From: Cordilura impudica
Lineage: Eukaryota; Arthropoda; Insecta; Diptera; Scathophagidae
Length of the DNA: 64,000 nt
Reading direction: 5' to 3'
Assembly (NCBI GenBank): GCA_963682025.1
Contig: OY821517.1
Span: forward strand, 103,952,412-104,016,411
Below are positions 45,633 through 55,787 of this stretch, piece after piece. A program made the translations under genes and the position numbers. The notes beneath the pieces were generated by a model that saw only the letters and a list, made by a program, of their open reading frames with translations, ran no database searches and was not told the origin of the DNA. Numbering within the stretch: the first letter of the stretch is position 1; every line of letters begins with the position of its first letter.

Positions 45633-47521
45633 GTGCAAAGTTTGAGGGCACTGACACTTCTGTATTCGGAAATATGTGGTCTTGAAAATCGTAAAAAAAG
45701 ATCAAAATTTACAATTTACAGAAGAGAACTTTATAAATTAAAAGGAAGTGTAAACAATATTATTCAATCTATGAACGAGCCAGAAAACGAGACTTCAGAC
45801 TCGGAAAGTGAAGCATCAGTTTCGGGAGATGTTCGAATTTCTAAGTTAAACGAAAGTTTAACATATTTACAAGAATCTCCAATATGTTCGAGAAAAATTC
45901 CATTAAAAGGGTATACAACTAGAAAGTTAGAAAAAATAACAACATCAATTAAAACCAACATTTTCCCAAATTCAACACCTTCAACCTCTCACGTATGCCC
46001 AGAATCGGAAATAATCGAACAACTAAAAGAAAAGTTTAAATCAATAACTAAAAACAGTGATAAAATTCAACTTTTAACTATTTTACCTAAAAGCTGGACA
46101 TCGAAAAGAATGGAGGAGGAATTTCAAATAACAAATTTCATGGCACGGAATGTAAAAAACTTGGTTGAGACAGAAGGCGTATTGAGTACACCGAATCCAA
46201 AACTTGGAAAACGATTGCCATTAGAAATTGTTGATGTGGTGAAAATCTTTTATGAAACTGATGATGTCAGCAGATGTCTACCAGGATGTAAAGTCTACGT
46301 GTCAATAACAGAAAATGGTGTAAAAGTAAAAAAAAAATAAAAGACTTTTACTCGGAAATCTTCGAGAAGTTTATGCTTTATTTAAAGAAAAACATGAAGG
46401 GATAACTATTGTAATTTCTAAATTTTGTGAACTTCGACCAAAAAATGTGGTTCTAGTGGTTTGTAAAATACATCAAAATACAAAACTAATGCTCCACGCA
46501 ATAAACCTGAAAAAATTGACAGAAAATGTGCAGGATTTTGTGCTGGAAACTTATAAAGATTGTTTAAAAAGACTTAAGTATATGCAATCCCCCATCACCA
46601 ACTTGCTACCTTGGCAGATGTAGCATGTGTCCAGATATACAAAATTTTAAAGAGAAACTTGGTGAATTATTATTAGAAAATGAAATTGATGAAATCATAT
46701 ATAAACAGTGGATAAGTGTAGATAGAGACTCTTTGGAAACTATTATTAAAGAAACTGATTCTTTTCTGGATTCTTTATGCGAAAAACTGCTAACTCTTCT
46801 ACCCCATTCATTCGTATCTAAAGAGCAGGGTGTATTTATGGCTCACAAAAAGTCTGCGTTGGAAGAAAATGAGTATTTAGTAATTTGCGACTTCTCCGAA
46901 AATGCAACTTTTGTGGTTCAGGATTCTGTGCAAGGCTTTTTATGGAATAATAGCCAGGCCACACTATACCCAATAGCAATTTATTACAAATCAAATGGAA
47001 AATTAGAAACTACAAATTTTATAATAATATCAGACTGTCTAATACATAATACCATAGCAGTTCATTTATTTCATCGCCACCTAAATGAGTTTTTAAAAAA
47101 CAAGTTTTTGAAAATACCAAAGAAAATTTTTTATTTTTCGGACGGTTCTTCCGCTCAATTTAAAAATAAAAAAAACTTTGCCAATTTATGCCATCATAGC
47201 GAAGATTTTAGTTGTTCCGCTGAGAGGCATTTCTTTGCTACTAGTCACGGCAAAGGACCTAGTGATGGTCTTGGTGGAACGGTAAAGCGTGAAGCACGAA
47301 GAGCCAGCTTGCAACGTCCATTCGAAGATCAGATAACTACTCCTCTCCACTTGTATAATTGGTGTCAGCAAACTCTTCAGAACTGCAACTTTGCATATTT
47401 AACGGAAAAAGATTATGAAGAAGAAGAGAAATTGCTAACTGATAGATTTATTGGATTACGTACAATTCCGGGAACTCAAAAGCAGCACAGCTTCATACCA
47501 ATTTCAAAAACACAATTATAA
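45633..47521 (+). pseudogene. HGKG-type transposase gene with two frameshifts
   Basis: About 630 codons. Frame 1 (45633-46340; first ATG at 45771) holds a basic N-terminus, a Ser/Glu-rich linker and a helical region. A shift in the A-run near 46325-46340 leads to LLLGNLREVYALFKEKHEG, SKFCELRPKNVV and KIHQNTKLMLHAIN. A second shift near 46587 leads into SPTCYLGRCSMCPD (Cys cluster) and the long last frame (ATG 46625, stop 47521) with ENEYLVICDFSENATFVVQD, IISDCLIHNT, IFYFSDGSSAQFKNKKNF, FFATSHGKGPSDGLGGTVKR and RTIPGTQKQHSFIP. The Asp residues in CDFSEN, SDC, FSDG and SDGLGG are candidate catalytic residues (inference). Only two indels separate it from an open gene, so it is young. The family is common in arthropods but I know no characterised member. 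Confidence 0.75.
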
Positions 47522-47585
47522 GCTAAAATTTATTCCGCTGATAGCAAATTTGTAATTGAAAACATTTATAATAAAACTAAACAAC

Positions 47586-47671
47586 AACAACAGCATTCAT
47601 CATAATAATGTCAACAACGCCAACAACAACAACAACAACAGCATTCATCATAATAATGTCAACAACGCCAA
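47586..47671 (+). repeat. 43-bp tandem duplication
   Basis: CAACAACAGCATTCATCATA... to ...GTCAACAACGCCAAC occurs twice in a row just after the transposase stop. It contains CAA runs and arose by slippage or unequal exchange. Confidence 0.8.
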
Positions 47672-48369
47672 CCTTTACTCTATGATAAATATTTCTGGAT
47701 CCAAGCATACCCCCAGTCTGAAATTTTTTGGAACTTTAGGGAAGGAACCAATCATAAACATATATTTTTTTCAGATTTTTAAAATTGTCGTTTTTACAGC
47801 TATAGCCTCCCGAATTATAGGTCAAGAGATGTGACCTTTGACCTTTCCAAAAAAAAAAATCATGTTGTATATCAAATTAAAGGTAATTAATTAACCTTTC
47901 AAATCCGACCTTGATAAGTTGCGTCACTATAATATTAATCAAGAAAATGATAACTAAGTAAGTACAACTTTGTACATTTTTATAGTTTTTCCCGATATTC
48001 AAGACCTCATATTTCCGGATCCAGATGCGTCAGTGAACTTAAATTTAGGATTTTTCTTATTTCTCGGATACACTTTAATCCTGCCAAAATTCAGCCAATT
48101 TGGAAACAGTGATGTAAAAAACAGCCATATTTTAAGTTGAGTTCAGATGGTTTAACCCATACATAGAAATGTTCCAGTCCGTAAAGGGAAGAATGGTTAC
48201 GCCAATAGCTCACAGGGGAAATGTGTAAACATCACGTAATTAAAGATTTGTTATGGCACTTTTTTAAAATCAAAGAGAAAACGTCATTTATGTGTCACTT
48301 ATAGGAATCAACTACAGGGGCTCTGCTAATATAAAAATATTTAATATTATTTATAATTTCAACCGGTTA

Positions 48370-48655
48370 ATTTTTAATTTTTCGTTTTTTATTTTTCATT
48401 TATAATTTTTTATCTCCCTTTTTTTTAATTTTTTATTTTTTCAGTTTTAATTTTTCATTTTTCGGTTTTCATTTTTCATTTTATTTTTCCTTTTTCACTT
48501 TTATTTTCCATTTTTTTATTTCTGTTTTTATTTTCCATTTTTAATTTTTCGTTTTTAATTTTTCTATTTAATTTCAAATTTTTTTTTATATTTTTATTTG
48601 CCATTTTTCATATTCATTTTTCATTTTTATTTTTAATTTTTCGGTATTCGTTTTT
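48370..48655. repeat. TTTTTCATTTTTAATTTTT low-complexity array, part 1
   Basis: Irregular T-rich units; continues at 49444-50018 beyond the HINE at 48656-49443, which therefore sits inside it. Similar in composition (complement) to the array at 6833-7910. Confidence 0.75.
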
Positions 48656-49443
48656 ATACCCTATACCACTATGTGGCTTGGGTATAATGACTTTGCGCTG
48701 CTGTTTGTAACAACCAAAATTATTTGACCTACACCCATCTTTAATTATACCGATCGAATAAGAATCACTATCTGATTCGATTTAACGATGTCCGTCCGTC
48801 CGTCTGTGTGTCCATGTAAAGCTTGTAATCAAACTGCAGGTCGCATATATGAATATATTTTGATGAAATATGGTATTTGATCTTTTATCGGCCATGGGAT
48901 GAACGCTATTAAAATTGGTGAGAATCGGTCCATGTTCAGACCTAGCCCCCATAAAAATGTACCCTATGAAATCAACATAAATTGCCATAAGATCCAAATT
49001 ATCATATAAATCTTAGTCAAATTGGGTTTGTATGTGTTTATTACATCCATTAATCAGCAGTCCAAAAATGATCCCTATGGGACAACCTTAGTCATAGGCC
49101 CCATATAGAGCTGCTTCCCGATCTTCACTTAAATCTATCAAGAAAGAAAAATATTGCAGTGATTCTTCTCAAATTTTGTTTTTATATATTTTTTCAAAGT
49201 ACAAGAGACTTTACCAAATATGGTCAGGATCGGTCCGTTTTTGGGCCTAGGCGCCATATAGATATAGCATCCGATGTGAACTTTTTCATATCTGCAGCCG
49301 AAAAAATTAATAAAAATCCCATTCAAATTTGGTTTATGCTTATTTTCTATATCCAGTTAGTTGGGCCTGAGAGATAGGGTATCTAAACGCATGGTATAGG
49401 GTATCGTATAGTCGGTCTAGACCGACTATAATTTTCTTACTTG
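48656..49443 (+). mobile_element. HINE-like element, full copy in T-rich array
   Basis: Complete copy from ATACCC to CTTACTTG, hairpin at about 49409-49432; the microsatellite is short, GTCCGTCCGTCCGTC. Confidence 0.8.
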
Positions 49444-50018
49444 TTTATTTTTCATTTTTGTTTTTAATTTTATTCAATTTTCATTTTTTAATTTTTAATT
49501 TTTTATTTCCCATTTTTAATTTTTGATTTTTTATTTCTCATTTTTCCTTTTTTCATTTTCATTTTTAATTTTTCGTTTTTAATTTTCCATATTTCATTTA
49601 AAATTTTTATTTTACATTTTTTATTTTACATTTTTCATTTTAATTTTAAATTTTTTATTTTTAATTTTTTATTTTCATTTTTTATTTTTAATTTTTCGGT
49701 TTTCGTTTTTAATTTTTAATTTGTTATTTTTCATTTTCCATTTTTAAATTTTCATTTTTTATTTTTCATTTGTTATTTTACATTTGTTATTTTTCATTTT
49801 TTATTTTTCATTTTGCGGTTTTCGCTTTTCATTTTTAAGTTTTTATTTTCCCTTTTTTATTAGTAATTTTTTATTTTTCATTTACATTTTTTATTTTTCA
49901 TTTTTAATTTTTCATTTTATATTTTTAGCTTTTCATTTTTCATTTTTCATTTTTATTTTTTATTTTTCATTTCATTTTTCATTTTTTATTTTTCATATTT
50001 CATTTTCAAACAGGTTAA
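49444..50018. repeat. T-rich low-complexity array, part 2
   Basis: Continuation of the array at 48370-48655. The 89-codon Phe-rich open frame here is a composition artefact. Confidence 0.8.
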
Positions 50019-50289
50019 TACATATCACAATTTTTTCACCAATGCAATCATAAGTCTTTTAGCTTTCGCGTTACACGTTACGCTGTTTTTGTGATTGTAT
50101 TTTTTAATAGAAATTTACCCACCTGCGCGTATAGATGTTTACACATCAATAATATTTTCGAAAGAGTTTTACATACATACCTTTAAAATTTTATGCTTAG
50201 CCAAAACCGACATAACAATTTCGAGTATGGTTTTAGGAAAGGATGTGTCACCGATCGCCAATATTGTAAATTTTTTTTTGCAAAAGATT

Positions 50290-51280
50290 AGATAAAGGCC
50301 ACAGTGGCTGGAAAATTTTACGACTTAGCAAAAGCATTTGAACTTATAGACCACAATATTGTTTTGAATAAACTACGACATTATGGAATTTGTGGCAGAG
50401 AATTCTCTATTTTCAGAAGTTATCTGACTGATCGGAGTCAATTTGTACAAATTAGTACAAGGAAAATTCCTATTGGTCTTTTTGAGCATAGTGTGCCACA
50501 AGGCAGTGTGCTTCGGCCCTTATTTTTTTTTTAGCAATTTTGCTTAATGATATTTAAAATCTTGACTTATTTTACCAATATAAGTGCGAAACAGCTGTCA
50601 AAGTGTATATGGAACGGGATGCTGCTCTTATGTCTGAATTGGCTAGAATAAATAAACCAGTAAAACGAGTTTGATAGGATTTAAGCCTTATACTACTCAA
50701 AGTGACAACTTCAGTATAATTGTAGATGGGAAGGAAACTTCGGAAATTAAGTTAACTAAATATTTAGATGTTCATCTGCAAAACAATCTAGCGTGCAATC
50801 AACACGTCCAGTACCTTAAAATAAAAACAACTTAAATTTAAAAACAAATTTGGACAAAAAACAAAAAAATAAATTTATAATGCCTTAATTCAGAATCAGT
50901 GAAGGTAGTGGCAAACCTTCCAACAACATATCGCACAATATCTCTTTATTGTTAGGTATTCAAATCGGTTTTACCAATTCATGGACTGTATGAATTCCAA
51001 CTTTTACTGAATGTCTTTATGTGTCTGAATAATATTGAACACCATATATTGAAGTTTACAAGGAATCAACATGCTTTCAATACGAGAAACAACAATAATT
51101 TAGCAGTATCTTGGTGTAGGTTGAAGAAACCAAGCAGCGGATAGAATATATGGGTAGTAGTGATTTTAACAAATTGTCTCTAAGTTTGAAAAATATAACA
51201 TTTAAAATATATTTAAATAATTACCTATTACATCAATTGGAAGCGTCTGATGTAAAATTTTATGATCTCAAAATGTAAAA
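50290..51280 (+). pseudogene. Jockey/CR1-like LINE reverse transcriptase, decayed
   Basis: The open part (about 50304-50534) reads FYDLAKAFELIDHNIVLNKL (reverse transcriptase motif A, Asp lost from the usual FxDLxKAFD pattern only by E for D at the second site), HYGICGREFSIFRSYLTDRS and VPQGSVLRPLFF (motif B; PQGSVLGPLLF in the family). Further on, in changing frames, come YLDVHLQNN-like and NTRNNNNLAVSWCRLKKPS, a segment typical of the LINE C-terminus, ending near 51280. The catalytic YADD is not found. Dead copy, 5'-truncated. Confidence 0.65.
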
Positions 51281-51958
51281 ACGGTAATTTTTTATTTTTA
51301 TTAAATTTTTAACGTAGCTATACATTAAAATTTAAAATTTTTCCAAACCGTCTCTACAAGTTTTTAATAACAACATATTCAGGACGTTCGGTCGATATCT
51401 ATTAAGGTACTATCACGCGATGTGTTTTTTTACATATGTATGTACTGCCAAATTTTCCCACAGCAAAAGTTGTATACATCGTGCGGTACATATAAAACAT
51501 TATTTACATATATACAATACCTGAGGAAAGTCACATGTACATTTTTCAATTAGAATGAGTTCTATTTTGGCATAACAAACATATGAAAATGCAACACTGC
51601 TTGTGGCGAAAGGAAAGCAGAGCAAATTATAAAGATTAATATTGAAAGAAAAATAAATTGTTTAATATTAATTAACAATTAAAAAATATATAAAATATAT
51701 AACTTGATTTTTAGTAATAAATTTTTGTAAATTCACAAATTAAATCAGCTGTTGTTTTCATTTAGAGGTTATGTCATACGGAAATAGAATATGTGTGATA
51801 GAAAACAATTATGAATTATGAAACATACGGAATTACATATGAATAAAAAAAGTAAAAAGTACAAAACACATCGTGCGATATCACCTTATCACCGATATCA
51901 CCATGTGTGATATTTTTAATATTAAATCAAACATACGGCAGTATTTTATAATATATTT
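51281..51958. other. No supported gene
   Basis: AT-rich. The phrases ATCGTGCGGTACAT near 51478 and ATCGTGCGATATCAC near 51868 resemble each other and CTATCACGCGATGTG near 51410, hinting at an old repeat. Confidence 0.35.
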
Positions 51959-52605
51959 ATACCCAATACCACAATGAGTTTGTGCTGATGTTTGTAGTTA
52001 TCAAAAATATTTAAACCAAGTTTTATTGTATCGATTGACTCAGAATCACTTTCTGAGTCGATTTAGCTATGTCCGTCCGTCCGACCGTCTGTCCGTCTGT
52101 CTATGTGTCCATGTTAAACTTGTTATCAAACTACAGGTCGAAAATTATATTTTGATGAAAAGTGGTACATGAGTTTGTAACGACCATAAGATGAAAGCTG
52201 TTGAAATTGGTGAAAATATTTGCATGTATAGAGCTAGTCCCCATACAAATGAGATGGAATTAAATTGCCATAAGATCCAAATTATCATACAAATCTCGGT
52301 CAAATGGATTTGTGTGTGTTTATTAAATCCATTATTTAATAGTCCAAAAATAAACCCTATAGGACAGTTCTAAGTCATAGCCCATATATAAAGCTGCTGT
52401 CCGATCTCCACTTAAATCATAAAAAAAGAAAAATATTATAAAGATTTTTATTAAATTTTTTTACAGTTTTTTGAAAAAAAAAATAAATAAATGTAGCATC
52501 CGATGTAAAATTTTTCACGCAGTCAGGCAAAAAAAATTAATACCAGTGCCACTCAAATTCGGTATATGCTTATTTTCTATATCTGCTTAGCGGGACCTTA
52601 GATCG
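51959..52605 (+). mobile_element. Old HINE-like element, diverged and 3'-interrupted
   Basis: ATACCCAATACCAC start, GTCCGTCCGTCCGACC microsatellite, then recognisable but heavily substituted body to GCTTATTTTCTATATCTGC. It stops where the TIR element at 52606 begins. GATTATAATTTTTTTA just beyond that element (54825 on) resembles the HINE 3' end, so the insertion may have split it with some loss. Confidence 0.55.
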
Positions 52606-54820
52606 CACAGTTGGTTCGATCGTAATCAAAGTGGCGATTAATTCAGGGAATCCGTAATTTTAAAATTTTCTTATTTTTTATTGATGGATATTTATAAGTA
52701 CATAAAAGACCAGCATTTGGAAACAAAAGGTGGACAAAAAAAATTTTTTTAAGCTGTTAGGCGCTTTTTGGTTTATTGGGAAAAATGTTCTTATATCACA
52801 ACTTTTGCTGTAACTTTGGAACGAAAAGCGATAAATTAGCAAGCTAAATTGCAAATTAGAGCATATTTAATGTGCTTTTAGAGAAAGACAAGTTTTTAAA
52901 AAATAAGATAGGAAATAAATATTTAATATGTATTTATGTTAGTAAGATTTTAAATCAATATTTTATCCCAATTCCATAATTCCATAAAATTAACTCAAAA
53001 AGTCATATTAGGAAAATTATATTTTTTTGGTTAATAAATAAGCACATAAAAGTAACTATTTCAGAAAAAAATATTAAAAAAAAATTTCCATTGGTAAGAC
53101 TTGTTTTGAAACACATTTTATCATTTTAATCATCATTAAATTCTTTTACTATTTAGGACGCTACGGCTTGTCCGTACTTTCTAAAGACATTTTTGCACCA
53201 TGATCTAACACCGGTATAGGCGTACTGTCTGTAACTGTCTTACATTTTTTGCTTTAGTTGGTGCGTTGCACTGTTCAAAAGAAAGCTCTCTACGAGCTGT
53301 TTTACAAGGTGGGGGAACAAACGATAGCGAGGAATCCAACCAATTTTTATTATGTAATAAAAAGCGTTCATCATGCCTATTACTTTTTTCCCAACGAGTT
53401 TTAAACGTTTGGACAAAAGTATCAGAAGGGTGAATTCGTTTTATAATTTTTTGTCTTAGAAAATTAAATTTATATTTTTGATTTAGAATACCTGCATTTA
53501 CCATAATATTATAAAGCTCTCGCCGTGAAATGAAAATAGTGTTGGGACTCGTTCCTAAAAAACAATTAGTAACTTTAACAGATTCAAGAATTTTAATTTT
53601 TTTTCGTTAATCCAATACCGATTACCAAACACAACTTACATCACTTTCAAAAAATTAAGACCATCACAATTACGAAAACGTTAAAAAAATATATTACAAC
53701 ACAAATAACTTAAATATAACAATCAAAACAAAGAAAACGTTCGGTCATTAGACTAAACCCGGACTTGAAATACTCTGCTCTGCGTAGTTGTAAACGATCT
53801 CTTTAAAATAAATTTATTGGCACACAATAAGTTACTAATAATGAATAATATCAGTAACATAGGAAACATAATTAGAACTTTGTTTGTAGGCATAAATTAT
53901 CAAAAACTTATAATTGGGATGTGTGAGTGAGATGACTTTTGTTTAACAATCACGCAAGATCCGTAAAGCTAGTTTGAGAAATATATATTAATAAAAATAC
54001 GTATATATATAAGAGTTATTAACAGTTACGTAAATTGTAAATAAATCTGTTTTTTTAAACAGGTTTATATTGAATTAAACTAAGGTATCATCTTTATATG
54101 TAATAAAAATAACTTATTAATATATTTAAGTGAGTGAACGCAATTTTATAAAACTCACGCGACCATCGCTAAAAAATTTAACATACTAACAACAACAACA
54201 GTAACTTAAATAAGAAAAATAAAGGAAAAAAAAAAGAAAAAAAAAATCAAAATATTTTTGTCTCTAAAAATTTTAATTCACAAGTAATTTTACAGAAAAC
54301 TTAAAACATTAAAAAAATGCACAAAAACGCGCAAATATTTTTTCCTGAATAGGAAATCTGGGATGTTGTGCTTTCTTTATAAAATAATACAAACACAAAC
54401 AACCTAAAACATATGTAGTTCCATTGCATCAAACATAAAAAATACTCTTTATTTGGAACATTACAAATAAAAATAACAAAAATATTTTTGCAATAAAAAT
54501 CTAAACAAAAATTTGTTAACTATAAGTTAAAATACCTGAAGTTAATGGTTCCATAAAAAAATGTTTACTTTTGAAAGTTTTAAATAAAAAGAAATTAACT
54601 TTAAATATATTAAATTTCACTTTTTGCCACTTCTTGCAAAAACACGAAAAATTGTTCGACTTTAACACTTCACTATAGAAAAAGTATGTAACTTAAAACA
54701 ATGATTTGTACCAGTATCGACTATCAATTTAATACACTATAATCCGGTACCAATTATAAGAAAACTTGAGTTTTAAAAAATCAATTAAGCGCCACTTTGA
54801 ACGTGATTCAACCCAATGTG
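52606..54820. mobile_element. Transib-like TIR element
   Basis: 31-bp imperfect terminal inverted repeats: CACAGTTGGTTCGATC...CAAAGTGGCG from 52606 and CACATTGGGTTGAATC...CAAAGTGGCG as complement of the end at 54820. A 5-bp duplication GATCG is on both sides (52601-52605, 54821-54825). A CAC start with CACA(G/T)TGG-like end and a 5-bp GC-containing duplication are Transib features. No Transib transposase (RAG1-core-like) is visible; the only ORF is a fragment of another type, so the element is non-autonomous or decayed. Confidence 0.6.
53205..53504 (-). pseudogene. ORF fragment, uncharacterised transposon-associated family
   Basis: 99 codons: LYNIMVNAGI just upstream of and into the ORF, then KIIKRIHPSDTFVQTFKTRW, RHDERFLLHNKNWLDSS and a basic Ser/Thr tail. 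The phrase resembles, from memory, the N-terminal part of large uncharacterised insect proteins found in repeats. Lacks the rest of such a protein. It may be captured cargo of the Transib-like element or a coincidence of nesting. Confidence 0.35.
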
Positions 54821-54825
54821 GATCG

Positions 54826-55787
54826 ATTATAATTTTTTTAATTAAAAGCTATTTATTTTAGCCTTAGCTATAATTCTTGTAGAGATTTAGAAGAGAAATA
54901 ATTAATGGTTATTCAGTCATAACTGGAAAACGCCAAACCCTTTAGAAGTTTTACTATACTGGCCTACTACTTTCACCCTGTCTTGGAGTTTCTCAACCCC
55001 CAGACAAGCCGAAGTCAAGAAATATCAAATCATGTTTAGAAAAGGAAGCGGCAGATAGCTCGTAATAAATTAAAACATTGACTTTATGACTGCTAAAAAA
55101 AAATATCAAGTAATGAGTTAGTTGTCATTGTATAGTGGGTTGGGACAAAACCTTAGGCCAAAGGACTTCACTCTATCGGTTAAATCAACTTCGCATAAGA
55201 GGTGCGCATTAAGGTCTACATCTTAAAAAGATGTTGTAATAGATTAGGTCTGTACTTAAATGTACGCGTGAATAAAATAAACATATACGAAAGACGTACA
55301 ATAAAGTTGGCGTATTATCCCTTCTCTTACCTACATATATTGCAATACCACCACAAGGAGGATCTTTTCAGATACAAATTGTCAGATATTGTCAGATACA
55401 GATTTGCCAAACCAGGTTTCCGACACACAAACAATATCAATTCAACAGGTTTCAGATATATAAAGAAATTTCTCAATCTTATACATCAGTCTTTAAGCAT
55501 GTGTATTATGCTGTCCCGTCCTTGAATGAGAAAAATGGTTTTTCGAGCCACACTTTCGCAAGAGGTATCAAAATTTGCGTAATTTTACACAGACCACGGT
55601 AGAAGTAATAAAAATCCAATTACATGCCATCTTGAGGGCTCTACTTTTGAAAACGTTTTTACAAACCTAAACCGTATGCTTAAAATAATAAATAAAAAAA
55701 AAACGAGATACAAATTTATTTTATTAATATATTTTATACTTGCAATTAATGTACAATAAAATAAAACTTATAATAAATGACTAAAAC
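54826..55787. other. No supported gene; 3' flank of the 739-codon ORF
   Basis: Contains a 107-codon frame at 55202-55525 of no recognised family. The complement of TTTATT at 55715-55720 gives an AATAAA poly(A) signal about 70 bp after the stop of the minus-strand gene. Confidence 0.45.

Larger units (their letters stand above)
45536..48158 (+). mobile_element. Sola-like DNA transposon, second member, nearly intact gene
   Basis: Left end GGGTAATTCCATGTCAAATC; right end, read as complement, GGGTTAAACCATCTGAACTC. The pairing continues patchily through TTCCAAATTG about 55 bp in. A 4-bp direct repeat ATAC flanks it (45532-45535, 48159-48162). The left end also resembles the end of the element at 24785 (TTTCATGTCAAGTGCACCAA), and both encode the same protein family. 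Length 2,623 bp. Confidence 0.7.

Noticed and set aside
47556..47834. Asn/His-rich 92-codon ORF after the second transposase
   Set aside because: Generated by the 43-bp CAA-rich tandem duplication and running into non-coding transposon 3' sequence.
49784..50053. 89-codon Phe-rich membrane-like ORF
   Set aside because: Lies in the TTTTTCATTTTT low-complexity array; composition artefact. The same applies to 29146-29454.
55202..55525. 107-codon ORF with RYKLSDIVRYRFAKPGF
   Set aside because: No family recognised, no codon or motif evidence; possibly an old LINE piece but not supportable.
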